DNA of 64,000 bases from Desulfovibrio aminophilus (GCF_023660105.1 NZ_JAMHGA010000034.1:1-64000), one strand, 5' to 3'. Positions 8,884 to 18,412 are shown, numbered from the stretch's first letter. Program-made: numbers and translations. The notes: generated from the letters alone by a model not told the origin.

Positions 8884-9927
8884 TCAGTCCACGACGCCGC
8901 GCAGCCGCAGGCCGTGGAGCAGGCCGAAGCAGCCCGCCAGCATCATGTCCCCGCCCGGGGCCGGGAAGCTCACGCCGTAGGGCGCGAGCTGGTCGCGTTG
9001 CGGGCCCAGGACGAAGGTGGGGGCGAAGTCCCCGGCCGAGCGCGGCGGGTCCAGGCGCAGGCAGCCGTGGCCGCCGGTGTCGAAGACCTCCTCCGATTCC
9101 AGGATTCCCGCGCGGAAGCGCTGGAGGTGGTCCCAGAGGACCGGGGCCTCGATCATGCCGGTGTGGTGCTCGTAGACGCCGAGGATGCGGTCCCGGTGGA
9201 CCAGGAAGGCCACGGTGTGGCCGTTGCCCACGTTGATCACCAGCACGCCGCGTTCCCCGGACAGGGAGCGCAGGTCGTCGTCGAACAGGGCCCCGAGCAC
9301 GGCGGCCGCGCCGGTGTCGGCCACGGGGCCGCCGCCCATGCCGGCCTGGAGGTCGGCCAGGCGGGTCATCTCCGGCGGCGGCGTGTCGAAGATGAGGGCC
9401 TCGGGGCGTCCCTCGGATTCGAGCAGGAGGCGCTCCCAGAGCCGGAAGCGGCCCCGGCGGTTGCTTCCCGGGCCGCCGGGATGGAAGCCGTGGTCCTGGG
9501 CCGCGGCCGCGATCCGCTCCGGCCAGGGCAGCCCGGCGGCGTCCAGCAGACGGCGCCAGAAGTTCGGGTCGAAGTCCGTGAGGAGCAGGGGCTCGTGGTC
9601 CGGGGGGCATTCCTCGCCGAGGACCACGCCCATTTTTTCGATGCGGGTCAGGTCGTCGCCCAGGGAGTGGGCCGCGTTGCGCGTGGCCGCGGCCTTCAGG
9701 CCGAGCTTGAGGTGCTCGCGCAGCGCGCCGCCGAAGCCGCCGCCCATGTTCCGGCCGTGGAGCCAGACGTGGCGGCCCGCCGCCGACAGGGCCCGCAGCC
9801 GCGCGGCCACGGCCCGCGCCGGGGCCGGGAGCACGAACTTGGGGCAGTTCTCCAGCTTCAGCCCAGGCTGATGGAAGAAGACGTCCTGGGTGCCGCTGCC
9901 GATGTCGAGAATGAGCGTGCCGGGCAA
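8884..9927 (-). CDS. DUF1786 family protein (ASKHA-like)
   Basis: 347 aa starting at a TTG (9925-9927), chosen because GGAGG lies 5 nt upstream and no ATG/GTG fits. The N-terminal ILDIGSGTQDVFF resembles the phosphate-1 loop of the ASKHA (actin/sugar-kinase) fold; a second Gly-rich segment, VINVGNGHTVAFLV, fits phosphate-2. Such proteins are often labelled pyruvate-formate-lyase-activating-like, without biochemical proof. It begins 16 bp after the ABC ATPase and is very likely the last gene of that operon. Confidence 0.7.
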   Translation of the reverse strand: MPGTLILDIGSGTQDVFFHQPGLKLENCPKFVLPAPARAVAARLRALSAAGRHVWLHGRNMGGGFGGALREHLKLGLKAAATRNAAHSLGDDLTRIEKMGVVLGEECPPDHEPLLLTDFDPNFWRRLLDAAGLPWPERIAAAAQDHGFHPGGPGSNRRGRFRLWERLLLESEGRPEALIFDTPPPEMTRLADLQAGMGGGPVADTGAAAVLGALFDDDLRSLSGERGVLVINVGNGHTVAFLVHRDRILGVYEHHTGMIEAPVLWDHLQRFRAGILESEEVFDTGGHGCLRLDPPRSAGDFAPTFVLGPQRDQLAPYGVSFPAPGGDMMLAGCFGLLHGLRLRGVVD

Positions 9928-9943
9928 GGTGGCCTCCGCGTGT

Positions 9944-10708
9944 TCAGTCCTGGCCGATCTCCTTCCAGAGCATTTCCATGATGTCCTTCTTGATGGCCGT
10001 GAAGCGGGGCGAGAGCGTGACCGTGTGGTCGCGGGGACGCTCGATGTCCACCGGCAGCTCGGCCAGGATGCGCCCCGGGCGGCGGGACATGATGAAGATG
10101 CGGTCGGCCAGGAGAATGGCCTCGTCGATGTCGTGGGTGATGAACAGGATCGTGGTCTTGTGCTTCTGCCAGACCCGCAGCAGCAGGTCCTGGAGCAGGA
10201 GCCGGGTCTGGGCGTCCAGGGCCCCGAAGGGCTCGTCCATGAGCAGCATCTCCGGCCGGTTGGCCAGCACGCGGGCGATGGCCACGCGCTGCTTCATGCC
10301 GCCGGAGAGCTGGCCGGGCAGGGCGTTCTCGAAGTCCGCCAAGCCCACCAGATCAAGGTAACGCCGGGCGCGCTCCTGGCGTTCGGCCGGGGGCATGCCC
10401 TTCATGCGCAGGCCGAACTCCACGTTCTTGCGCACCGAGAGCCAGGGAAACAGGGTGTAGGACTGGAAGACCATGCCCCGGTCCGCGCCCGGGCCGGTGA
10501 TCTCCCTGCCGTTGAGCACGGCCCGGCCGGTTCCGGTCCGCTCCAGCCCGGCCACGATGTTCAGCAGGGTGGACTTGCCGCAGCCGCTGGGCCCGACCAC
10601 CACGGCCAGTTCGCCCGGGGCCACGTTCAGGCTCACGTCTTCCAGGGCGACCACCTCCTCGCCCCCCAGGCGGAAGCGCTTGCCGATGCCGGTGAGTTCC
10701 AGGGTCAT
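9944..10708 (-). CDS. ABC transporter ATP-binding protein (nitrate/sulfonate/taurine type)
   Basis: 254 aa. Walker A GPSGCGKST, Q-loop Q in MVFQSYTLFPW, ABC signature LSGGMKQR, Walker B LLMDEPFGALD, and H-loop THD are all present. Best fit is the SsuB/TauB/NrtD group that energises import of small oxyanions, sulfonates or related solutes. The start ATG overlaps the permease stop by 4 bp (10705-10708), indicating translational coupling. Confidence 0.92.
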   Translation of the reverse strand: MTLELTGIGKRFRLGGEEVVALEDVSLNVAPGELAVVVGPSGCGKSTLLNIVAGLERTGTGRAVLNGREITGPGADRGMVFQSYTLFPWLSVRKNVEFGLRMKGMPPAERQERARRYLDLVGLADFENALPGQLSGGMKQRVAIARVLANRPEMLLMDEPFGALDAQTRLLLQDLLLRVWQKHKTTILFITHDIDEAILLADRIFIMSRRPGRILAELPVDIERPRDHTVTLSPRFTAIKKDIMEMLWKEIGQD

Positions 10709-11496
10709 CTGCCGCCCGCCTTTTCGCTCCAGGGCACCGCCAGCCGGGTGAGCCGCTTGAAGGCGAAGTCCGTTGCCAGGCCGAGCAGGCCGATGGCCAT
10801 GAGCCCGGCGAAGATCCGGTCGATGGCCAGGAAGCGTTGGGACTTGAGGATCATGTAGCCCAGGCCGGAGTTGGCGGCCACCAGTTCGGCCACCACGAGG
10901 TAGGTCCAGGCCCAGCCCACGGTGATGCGCAGGTCGTCCATGATGCCGGGCAGGGCCCCGGGCAGGAGCACCAGGGCGTAGGTCTGGGTCCGGCTCGCGC
11001 CCAGGGTGGCGGCGGCGCGGCAGAGGTCCCGGGGCACGGCGGCCACGGAGTCGGCCACCATGAGCACGAGCTGGAAGAAGGTGCCCAGGAAGATGACCGC
11101 GAACTTCTGGCCGTCGCCGATGCCGAAGTAGAGCAGGGTCAGGGGCACCAGGGCCACCACCGGCAGGTAGCGGGCGAACTCCATGAGCGGGCCCAGGACC
11201 AGCCCGGCCCGGCGCGAGGTGGCCACCAGCACGCCCAGGGGAATGGACACGGCGGCCGCCAGGGCCCAGCCGACCATGACCCGGTAGGTGCTGTCCCAGA
11301 CGTACTGCCAGAGGATGCCCTCGCGCTGCATCTCCACGAAGGCCCAGAGCACGGCGTGCGGCTTGGGCAGGAAGAGGTCCTTGACCGCCCCGGAGTAGGC
11401 TGCGGCGCACCAGATTCCCAGCAGGACCCCGAAGGTCCCCGCCACGATGCCGGTGCGCCCGGCGAACCGCCCCAGGGCCGGGGCGCTTCCGCTCAT
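10705..11496 (-). CDS. ABC transporter permease (SsuC/TauC type)
   Basis: 263 aa with about six transmembrane segments. The cytoplasmic EAA-like loop reads RAAATLGASRTQTYALVLLPGALPGIMDDLR, typical of BPD_transp_1 permeases (split: RAAATLGAS, then LPGALPGI). It starts 1 bp before the end of the binding-protein gene's stop region and overlaps the ATPase gene by 4 bp. It forms the membrane channel of the importer encoded by 9944-12469. Confidence 0.92.
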   Translation of the reverse strand: MSGSAPALGRFAGRTGIVAGTFGVLLGIWCAAAYSGAVKDLFLPKPHAVLWAFVEMQREGILWQYVWDSTYRVMVGWALAAAVSIPLGVLVATSRRAGLVLGPLMEFARYLPVVALVPLTLLYFGIGDGQKFAVIFLGTFFQLVLMVADSVAAVPRDLCRAAATLGASRTQTYALVLLPGALPGIMDDLRITVGWAWTYLVVAELVAANSGLGYMILKSQRFLAIDRIFAGLMAIGLLGLATDFAFKRLTRLAVPWSEKAGGR

Positions 11497-11497
11497 G

Positions 11498-12469
11498 CTA
11501 CTTGGCGGCCTCGGTCACGGCCTTGTCCGAGATGAGCCCGTCCACGTCCAGGGTCTTGGAGATGATGCCCTTAGCCTGCCAGAAGGCTCCGGCGCGGGCC
11601 GCCACCTCGAAGATGTTCCCGGGCTTCCTGCGGTCGAAGAAGTCCAGGTTCTCGGTCTTGCCGAAGAAGCGCACGCCCTTGGCCATGTCGGCCATCTCCT
11701 CGGTCTTGAGGCCCATGGCCTTGGCCATGAGGGCGTTGCCCGCGTCCGGGTTGGCCTTGTACCAGGCCACGGCCTCGTTCCAGGACTTGGCCAGGGCCGC
11801 GTCGGCGCCGGGATTCTTTTCGACCGCCTCCTTGCGCAGCACGAGCACGTCCACGATGGTCCGGGGGAAGTCCCTGCTCGTGACCAGCACGTGGCCGCCC
11901 TTGCGCTCCGAGGCCTTGGTCAGCCAGGGCTCCCAGGTCACGGCCGCGTCCAGGCGCTCGGCCACGAAGGCCGCGCCCGCGTCGCTGGCGGCCATCTCCT
12001 GGATGGTCAGGGCGTTTTCGGCCACGCCCGCCTTTTTCAGCGCGGTGAGGAAGAAGAAATAGGAGGTGGTGGACTTGTCCAGACCCACGGTCTTGCCCTT
12101 GAGGTCGGCCAGGGTCTTGATCGCGCCGGAGGCCACGATGCCGTCGCCGCCCGCGGACTCGTCCATGGCGCAGACCACCATCTCGGGCGTGCCCTTGGCG
12201 TAGTGGATGACCTCGCGGTCGAGCACGTTGCCCACGCCGTCGATGGAGCCCGAGGCCATGGCCGCCGCGTACTGCGACTCGTCCTCGATGACGGTCAGCT
12301 CCACGTTCAGGCCGTTGTTCTGGAAGATGCCCTGCTCCTTGGCGATGTACAGGGGGCCGTAGCCCACCCAGGTGGCGTGGGCGATCTTCAGGGACGCCTC
12401 CGCCAGGGCGGGGGCGGCCCAGAGACAGGCCAGGGCCAGGACGATCAGGGCGTGCGCCGCGCGTTTCAT
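11498..12469 (-). CDS. ABC transporter periplasmic substrate-binding protein (nitrate/sulfonate/taurine family)
   Basis: 323 aa from the ATG at 12469, chosen for the GGGAGG SD and the clear signal peptide ([17 protein letters not shown], cleavage near ALAEA). The mature start [22 protein letters not shown] and the segment [10 protein letters not shown] are typical of SsuA/TauA/NrtA-like type 2 binding proteins. The ligand is not determinable; the family covers sulfonates, nitrate, bicarbonate and pyrimidine precursors. First gene of the operon SBP-permease-ATPase-DUF1786. Confidence 0.88.
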   Translation of the reverse strand: MKRAAHALIVLALACLWAAPALAEASLKIAHATWVGYGPLYIAKEQGIFQNNGLNVELTVIEDESQYAAAMASGSIDGVGNVLDREVIHYAKGTPEMVVCAMDESAGGDGIVASGAIKTLADLKGKTVGLDKSTTSYFFFLTALKKAGVAENALTIQEMAASDAGAAFVAERLDAAVTWEPWLTKASERKGGHVLVTSRDFPRTIVDVLVLRKEAVEKNPGADAALAKSWNEAVAWYKANPDAGNALMAKAMGLKTEEMADMAKGVRFFGKTENLDFFDRRKPGNIFEVAARAGAFWQAKGIISKTLDVDGLISDKAVTEAAK

Positions 12470-12546
12470 GAGAACCTCCCGGATTGACGAAAAAGGGTTT
12501 GCCGCTTGGATGTAGCGGGAAAGTCGGCTTCGGACAAGGGCCGCGT

Positions 12547-12885
12547 TCAGTGCAGGCGGCCGCCGAGAGGGGCGTCGCGTTCCGGCTCCGCCAGGACCAC
12601 CCGGCCCTGGGCGTCCTTCACCCCCAGCACGAGGACTTCGCTCATGAAGTCCGCCACCTGGCGCGGGGGGAAGTTGACCACGGCCAGCACGAGCCTGCCC
12701 GCCAGGTCCTCCAGCTGGTAGAGGTCCGTGATCTGGGCGCTGGACTTCTTCACGCCCAGCTCCGGGCCGAAGTCGATCCACAGGCGGTAGGCGGGCCTGC
12801 GGGCCTTGGGAAATTCCTCGGCGCGCAGGACCAGGCCCACGCGCACGTCCACCTTGAGAAAGTCCTCGAATGCGATCTGTTCCAT
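12547..12885 (-). CDS. csaA: tRNA-binding domain protein CsaA
   Basis: 112 aa, the standard CsaA length. EMAP-II/OB-fold features: FLKVDVRVGLVL, ARRPAYRLWIDFG, KKSSAQIT, and LAVVNFPPRQVADFMSEVLVLG. CsaA is a dimeric tRNA-binding, chaperone-like protein. The start at 12885 gives the canonical MEQIAFEDF N-terminus. It lies 77 bp upstream of the ABC importer operon on the same strand. Confidence 0.9.
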   Translation of the reverse strand: MEQIAFEDFLKVDVRVGLVLRAEEFPKARRPAYRLWIDFGPELGVKKSSAQITDLYQLEDLAGRLVLAVVNFPPRQVADFMSEVLVLGVKDAQGRVVLAEPERDAPLGGRLH

Positions 12886-12977
12886 GCCTGTCCTCGCTTG
12901 CGCATTCCTATAACGGCCGGAGGCCCGGGGCAACCCGCGTCTTGACCCCGGCGCGGCCTTGCCGCACAACACGAATC

Positions 12978-13802
12978 ATGCGCCTGCTGCTCGTCCCCCT
13001 CGCGTTCATCCTTCTGGTGGTGGGGCTGACCTATGCCCTGTTCCTGCTGGAGAACCTGCGCTCCGGGCATCTGGCCCGGATGCGCCGCCAGCCTGGGGGC
13101 GCGCTCCGGCCGCTGCTGCGCGGGGTGTCCGCGGCCCTGGCCGAGCAGATTCTGCTCGTCGGCAGCTATCCCCTGGGCTGGCTGCCCCCCCGTGAGCGGC
13201 GCGCCGGGGGACCGGTGGTGCTCCTGGTCCACGGGCTGTACCACAACCGCGCGGCCTGGATTCTCTTCCGCCGCCGCCTGGCCCGCGCGGGCTATGCGAA
13301 CGCCCGCTTTTTTTCCTACAGTTCCTTCACCCGGGACTTCGACGGCCTGCGCCGCGAGTTGAGCGAGCGCATCCTGGACCTCGCCGCCGAGGGCGACGCG
13401 CCCGTGGCTCTGATCGGCCACAGCCTGGGCGGTCTGCTCCTGCGCGCGGCGGTCTGCGACGAACGCCTGCGCGGCCGGGCGGCCTGTCTCCTGACCCTGG
13501 GCTCGCCCCACCGGGGAAGCTCCCTGGCGCACTTGGCCCTGGGCGGCCTGGGCCGGAGCCTGCGGCCCGGAACCCCGCTCATGCGCGGCCTGGCCGTGCT
13601 CCGCGAGCCCGCCGATCTGCCCCGCCTGGCCCTGGTCTCGCCGGTGGACAACATGGTCCTGCCCGCCGAAAACCTGCTCCCGCCGCCCGGCTGGGAGGTG
13701 CGGGAGGTCGCGCCCATGAGCCACGTGGCCATGCTCTACCATCCCGAACCGGCCGAACTGGCCGTGGATTTCCTGAAACGGAGCCTGCCGACCGTCCGCT
13801 AG
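12978..13802 (+). CDS. Membrane-anchored alpha/beta hydrolase (lipase-like)
   Basis: 274 aa. One N-terminal membrane segment (residues ~2-23) would leave the catalytic domain outside the cytoplasm. Oxyanion-hole region LLVHGLYHN and nucleophile elbow GHSLGG (Ser in ALIGHSLGGLLLR); a C-terminal SHVAMLYHP supplies the likely catalytic His. Closest in style to triacylglycerol lipases/PGAP1-like esterases. Its TAG stop shares CTAG with the convergent kup gene. Confidence 0.82.
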   Translation: MRLLLVPLAFILLVVGLTYALFLLENLRSGHLARMRRQPGGALRPLLRGVSAALAEQILLVGSYPLGWLPPRERRAGGPVVLLVHGLYHNRAAWILFRRRLARAGYANARFFSYSSFTRDFDGLRRELSERILDLAAEGDAPVALIGHSLGGLLLRAAVCDERLRGRAACLLTLGSPHRGSSLAHLALGGLGRSLRPGTPLMRGLAVLREPADLPRLALVSPVDNMVLPAENLLPPPGWEVREVAPMSHVAMLYHPEPAELAVDFLKRSLPTVR

Positions 13803-15685
13803 AGTTCGACCATGGAGCCCAGTTCCACGGTGCGCGACGGCGGGATGCCGAAGAAGGTGGTCGGCCGTCCGGCGTTGCGGGACATGAAGGCGAACAGGCG
13901 CTTGCGCCATTCACGCATGCGGGCCGGACCCGAGGGCAGGATGGTTTCGTGCCCGAGGAAGAAGGTGGTGACGGCCGGATCGGCCGAGACGCCCCGTTCC
14001 CTGGCCAAGCGCAGGACCTCCGGCACGTGCGGGGTTTCCATGAAGCCGTACCGGGCGATGATCCGGTAGAAGCCGTGGCCCAGGGGCGTTATTCCGACGC
14101 GTTCTGATTCCGGCACCGTGGGCGCGTTGGCCGAGCGGATGGTCAGCAGGAGCACGGTTTCGTGCAGCGCCTTGTTGTGTTTGAAATGGTGCAGCAGGGT
14201 CACGGGCGTTCCCTGGTCGTTGAGGGTCATGAACACGGCCGTGCCGGGCACGCGATGAGGCTTGAAGGTGCCCACGTCGCCGATGAAGATGTCGATGGGC
14301 AGACGGCTGGCCTTGGACTTGGCCGCCAGTTCCGAGCGGCCGCGCTTCCAGGTGCTCATGAGCAGACTGATGCAGAGGGCGATGGTCAGGGTGATCCAGC
14401 CGCCGTCCACCAGTTTGAGCAGGTTGGCGCCCAGGAAGGATCCGTCGAAGAGGAGGAACAGGGCCACCAGCAGCGCCGCCTTGTATGGTTTCCAGCGCCA
14501 GCGCCCCGTTGAAACCAGGAAATAGGCGATGGACGTGATGGTCATGGTGGCCGTGACCGCAATGCCGTATGCCCCGGCCAGGCGCGAGGACTCCCGGAAG
14601 AAGAGCACCAGCCCCAGGCAGCCGAACATGATCGCGTAGTTGACCACGGGAATGTATATCTGGCCGCGCTCCTGGCCCGAGGTGTGCACGATGCGCATGC
14701 GCGGGCAGTAGCCGAGCTGGATGGCCTGTTGGGTCAGGGAGAAGGCTCCGGAGATCATCGCCTGGGAGGCGATGATCGTGGCCACGGTCGCCAGCGCCAC
14801 CAGAGGATAGAGCAGGGCGGTCGGAGCCATGAGGAAGAAGGGGTTTGCCGCCGCCGATGGCGAGGTCAGGAGCAGCGCCCCCTGGCCGAAGTAGTTCAGC
14901 AGGAGCGCGGGCAGAACAAGGCCGCTCCAGGACAGGCGGATGGCCCTGCGGCCGAAATGCCCCATGTCCGCGTAGAGAGCCTCGCAGCCGGTGATGCAGA
15001 GCACCACCGAGCCGAGGACCACCATGCCGTGCAGCCCGTTGTCCCGGAAGAAGCGGGCCGCGTGCAGAGGGTTCACCGCCTCGAGAATGAGGGGGGCCTG
15101 ACAAATGTGCAGCAGCCCGAGCCCCCCGATGGTCAGGAACCAGAGAATCATGACCGGACCGAACAGGCTGCCGATGCGGCCGGTGCCGTGTTTCTGGATC
15201 AGGAACAGGCCGAGCAGAATGACGCAGGCGACCGGCAGGATCGCGGGCTCCAGGGCGGAGGTGGCCACGGAGAGGCCCTCCACGGCCGAGAGAACGGACA
15301 CGGCCGGGGTGATGATGCCCTCGCCGTAGAGCAGGGCCGAGCCGAACACCGCCGCCAGCACGATGGCCGCGCGCACCTTGGGCCCCAGGTCGTCGCCCGG
15401 AGAGCCGCGCGACGGGAGCAGGGCCAGGAGGGCGAAGATGCCGCCCTCGCCGTGGTTGTCGGCGCGCAGGATGAAAGTCACGTATTTCATCCCCACCACG
15501 ATGAGCAGGGACCAGAAGATGAGCGAGAGCACGCCCAGGACGTTGGCCTCGCTGAGCGCGACGGCATGCAGGCCGTGGAAGCATTCGCGCACGGCGTACA
15601 GGGGGCTCGTGCCGATGTCTCCGAAGACCACGCCCAGGGCCCCGAGGGCCAGGGCCGTCATGCGTGAGCCGCTTCGATCATCCAT
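13799..15685 (-). CDS. kup: KUP-family potassium uptake protein
   Basis: 628 aa, normal KUP length. Signature GALGVVFGDIGTSPLYAVRE near the N-terminus, then RADNHGEGGIFALLAL, about 12 membrane segments and a ~170-residue cytoplasmic tail. It performs H+-coupled K+ import in the inner membrane. The start (15685) overlaps the end of the PilZ gene by 8 bp, so it is the last gene of a motA-motB-PilZ-kup transcription unit. An internal Met at residue 9 is an alternative start. Confidence 0.93.
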   Translation of the reverse strand: MDDRSGSRMTALALGALGVVFGDIGTSPLYAVRECFHGLHAVALSEANVLGVLSLIFWSLLIVVGMKYVTFILRADNHGEGGIFALLALLPSRGSPGDDLGPKVRAAIVLAAVFGSALLYGEGIITPAVSVLSAVEGLSVATSALEPAILPVACVILLGLFLIQKHGTGRIGSLFGPVMILWFLTIGGLGLLHICQAPLILEAVNPLHAARFFRDNGLHGMVVLGSVVLCITGCEALYADMGHFGRRAIRLSWSGLVLPALLLNYFGQGALLLTSPSAAANPFFLMAPTALLYPLVALATVATIIASQAMISGAFSLTQQAIQLGYCPRMRIVHTSGQERGQIYIPVVNYAIMFGCLGLVLFFRESSRLAGAYGIAVTATMTITSIAYFLVSTGRWRWKPYKAALLVALFLLFDGSFLGANLLKLVDGGWITLTIALCISLLMSTWKRGRSELAAKSKASRLPIDIFIGDVGTFKPHRVPGTAVFMTLNDQGTPVTLLHHFKHNKALHETVLLLTIRSANAPTVPESERVGITPLGHGFYRIIARYGFMETPHVPEVLRLARERGVSADPAVTTFFLGHETILPSGPARMREWRKRLFAFMSRNAGRPTTFFGIPPSRTVELGSMVEL

Positions 15686-16436
15686 GCCGTTTGAAGGTGG
15701 TGGGCCAGGGCACGGTCTTGTTCGACCCCGGGCTTTTCAAGGAGGTCTTGCAGGGCGCGAGGATCTGCTGGGCCAGGCGGGACAGGAAGCGGGACTCCTG
15801 GATGGTCAGCCCCTTGAACTGCACCCCGGCCAGGCTCCGGCCCTCGCGTCCGGGATCGGTGGCGGTCCAGCGGATGGTGGCCGCCAGGGGCATGCGCCCC
15901 TCGTCCGGGAAGATGAGCTCGAGCTTCACGAGCTTGTCCTTGGCCGCCTCGCCGCTCAGGGAGAGCAGGGCTCCGCCGCCCGAGATGTCCAGCAGCTCGG
16001 CCTCCTCCCGTCCGCTCACGGCCACCGTCAGCCCGTCCTCCGGGCTGATCCGGGCCCGGGCCCGCATGCGGATGGCCGTGGGGCGCCAGCCCTCGGCCGA
16101 GGGCGGCGGGGTCAGCCCCAGGGCGGCCACGGGGCGTCCCTTGCCCCCCGATGGCGGGTAGGAGGGGAAGATGCGCAACAGGCGGGCGTTGTAGCCCAGG
16201 GGCAGGGCGCAGGTGGATTCGCCCGGCGGCGCGGGAGGAAAGACGGCCACTTCGAGCACCGAGCCGAGCATGGAGCGGGGCACGGCCGGATCGGGCTGGC
16301 CCACCACGAGCATGTCCGGCCGCCGTTCCAGCACTTCGGCGCGGCGGGCGTCCACGCGGTCGCGCATGGGGTCCACGGAGACGACCAGGAAGACACGGTC
16401 GCCGGGACGCAGGGCTCCGGGCGCGGCGGTGTTCAT
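15678..16436 (-). CDS. PilZ-domain protein (YcgR-like c-di-GMP receptor)
   Basis: 252 aa. A C-terminal PilZ domain (~118-235) has the two c-di-GMP-binding motifs: an Arg cluster, RMRARAR (R123-R129), and D150-I-S152-G-G-G155. The N-terminal ~110 residues resemble a YcgR/PilZN-type partner domain by position only. It starts 5 bp after motB, so a flagellar-brake role (c-di-GMP-dependent binding to the stator or switch) is the natural inference. The 3' end overlaps kup. Confidence 0.82.
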   Translation of the reverse strand: MNTAAPGALRPGDRVFLVVSVDPMRDRVDARRAEVLERRPDMLVVGQPDPAVPRSMLGSVLEVAVFPPAPPGESTCALPLGYNARLLRIFPSYPPSGGKGRPVAALGLTPPPSAEGWRPTAIRMRARARISPEDGLTVAVSGREEAELLDISGGGALLSLSGEAAKDKLVKLELIFPDEGRMPLAATIRWTATDPGREGRSLAGVQFKGLTIQESRFLSRLAQQILAPCKTSLKSPGSNKTVPWPTTFKRHG

Positions 16437-16441
16437 GGCGC

Positions 16442-17359
16442 TCAGGGGCGGGCCGTCGCGCCGGAGGCGTTGGCCGGGGCGTTGGCCGGCACGTTGGCCG
16501 GCAGGACCGGCTTGGGGGCCTGCTGGTTTTGGGGGATGTTCACTTCCGGCGGCGGGGGCGGCCCGGCGGGGGCGGTCCCGGTGGCCTTGTCGTCGCGGTA
16601 GAGCAGGACGCTGATGCGGCGGTTGCGCGGATCGGCGGGGTTGCCCTTGATGAGCGGCTGGCTGGCCGCGTAGCCCGCCACGCGCACGAGCCGGTCCTGG
16701 GACACGCCGAAGCGCTCCAGGAGCAGGCGCGCGGAGGAGGCCCGGGCCGTGGACAGCTCCCAGTTCGTATAGCGGGAGTCGGCGTAGTTCGCCGAGTCGG
16801 TGTGGCCCTCCACGGCGAACTTGTTGGACAGGCCCTTGATGTGCTCGGCCACGGCCTCTAGGGCCCGCTGGCCCTCGGGGGTGAAGGAGAAGCTGCCCTT
16901 CTCGAAGATGGGGTGGCCGTCCTTGTGCATGATCTGGACGCGCACGCCGCCCTCGAAGGTGTCCACCATCACCTGGTCCTTGATGTCGGAGAGGCGGTCC
17001 TCGATCTCCTTGCGCAGGCCGCTGGCCAGTTCCTCCTGGGCGCGCTCCGCGTCCGTGACCGTCACCGAGGCGACCGGCTTGTTGTCCGCCCCGCGCTCGA
17101 CCTTCATCGGGATCGGCTGGCCCGCCTCCTCCATGAACATGGGACGCTTGCCGCCCTTGTCGAACAGGCTGAATTCCTTGAAGTATCCAGCGAGCTGTTC
17201 CTTCTTCTCGGGCGGGGTCATGTTGATGAGCCACATGAGCAGGAAGAAGGCCATCATCGCGGTCACGAAGTCGGCGTAGGCCACCTTCCAGCTTCCGCCG
17301 TGGGCGCCGCCTTCGATCTTGTTGATCTTCTTGATGATGATGGTCTTGTTTTCAGGCAT
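16442..17359 (-). CDS. motB: Flagellar stator protein MotB
   Basis: 305 aa. A single transmembrane helix contains the proton-channel Asp (YADFVTAMMAFFLLMWL, D30, equivalent to E. coli D32). A plug/linker region follows, then a peptidoglycan-binding OmpA-like domain (VEGHTDSANY, NRRISVLL). The C-terminal ~40 residues are Pro/Ala-rich. It pairs with MotA, encoded 55 bp upstream. Confidence 0.93.
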   Translation of the reverse strand: MPENKTIIIKKINKIEGGAHGGSWKVAYADFVTAMMAFFLLMWLINMTPPEKKEQLAGYFKEFSLFDKGGKRPMFMEEAGQPIPMKVERGADNKPVASVTVTDAERAQEELASGLRKEIEDRLSDIKDQVMVDTFEGGVRVQIMHKDGHPIFEKGSFSFTPEGQRALEAVAEHIKGLSNKFAVEGHTDSANYADSRYTNWELSTARASSARLLLERFGVSQDRLVRVAGYAASQPLIKGNPADPRNRRISVLLYRDDKATGTAPAGPPPPPEVNIPQNQQAPKPVLPANVPANAPANASGATARP

Positions 17360-17414
17360 GGATCAAATGTCCTTGGCCGCCGCCACCGGACGGCCGGGAT
17401 CGCGTGGCCGGGGA

Positions 17415-18278
17415 TCAGCCCTGCTTGCGGGCCTGCTTGAGGATTTCCTCCACTTCCTCGAAGGAGGGGCGCTCGCCACTGGGAATGGCCCGGCGCGCGG
17501 CCTCCAGGGCCATGGGCGGGGGCCAGCCGAGGGCGAAGGCGATCATGGCCGCCCGGACCACCCGGAGCATGGCGTCCTTGGTCTTGGCCTTGTTCTCCAT
17601 GTTGGCCGCCAGCGGGCCGAGGAAGCCGTAGCAGGCCAGGATGCCGAGGAAGGTGCCCACCAGGGCCGCGCCGATGCTGTGGCCCAGCACCTCGGGCGGT
17701 TCGCTGATCTTGCCCATGGTCAGGACCACGCCGAGCACCGCGGCCACGATGCCGAGGCCGGGCAGGGAGTCGGCGGTGCGGTTCAGGTAGTGCGGCGGGT
17801 GCATGGCGTGGGCGTGGTGGGACTCGATGTCGATGTCCATGAGCGCTTCCAGCTCGTGGGGCTCCATGCCCGCGGCCATGAACGTCTTGAAGTTGTCGCA
17901 GATGAAGTCCCGCACCTCGTGGTTCTTGAGCACGCTCGGGAAGCGCGAGAAGATGGTGCTCTTGTCCGGGGCGTTGACGTGGGACTCGATGGCGATGACG
18001 CCCTCGCGGCGGGCCATGCCCAGGAGATCGTAGAGGACCATGAGGATTTCCACATAGTCCTTCTTCTCCGGATCCTTGCCGGTGAGGACGCCCACCAGGT
18101 TCTTGAAGATCTCGATGACCACCTTGAGCGGGGCCGAGATGAGCAGCGAACCCAGGGCCGCGCCGCCGATGATGACCACCTCGGCGGGCTGGAAGAGCAC
18201 GCTCAGGTTGCCGTGCTCCATGAGGTAGCCGCCGATGACGGCTCCCAGGACCACGACCATTCCGACGATGGCGAACAT
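17415..18278 (-). CDS. motA: Flagellar stator protein MotA
   Basis: 287 aa from the ATG at 18278 (MFAIVGMVVVLGAVIGG). Four membrane segments and the conserved TM3 segment DSLPGLGIVAAVLGVVLTMG contain the torque-related prolines. A cytoplasmic loop between TM2 and TM3 carries charged residues that contact FliG. First gene of motA-motB-PilZ-kup; a sigma-70-like promoter lies about 100 bp upstream (18384-18412). Confidence 0.94.
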   Translation of the reverse strand: MFAIVGMVVVLGAVIGGYLMEHGNLSVLFQPAEVVIIGGAALGSLLISAPLKVVIEIFKNLVGVLTGKDPEKKDYVEILMVLYDLLGMARREGVIAIESHVNAPDKSTIFSRFPSVLKNHEVRDFICDNFKTFMAAGMEPHELEALMDIDIESHHAHAMHPPHYLNRTADSLPGLGIVAAVLGVVLTMGKISEPPEVLGHSIGAALVGTFLGILACYGFLGPLAANMENKAKTKDAMLRVVRAAMIAFALGWPPPMALEAARRAIPSGERPSFEEVEEILKQARKQG

Positions 18279-18383
18279 TCCGTACCCTTCAGGCTGAAGA
18301 ACAGGCGTTTCTGTCCGTGGACGTTCCCGCCCGGGACTCCACGGCGGCCCCCCCGGCCGTCGCGTATCCCAGCACAACGTATG

Positions 18384-18412
18384 ATCCTACGTACACCGGC
18401 CGGGAAAGGCAA
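18384..18412 (-). promoter_or_regulatory. Candidate motA operon promoter
   Basis: Minus strand TTGCCT (18407-18412), 17-nt spacer, TAGGAT (18384-18389); each hexamer is two mismatches from the sigma-70 consensus. It lies between the upstream gene's terminator and motA. No convincing sigma-28 motif was seen. Confidence 0.45.
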
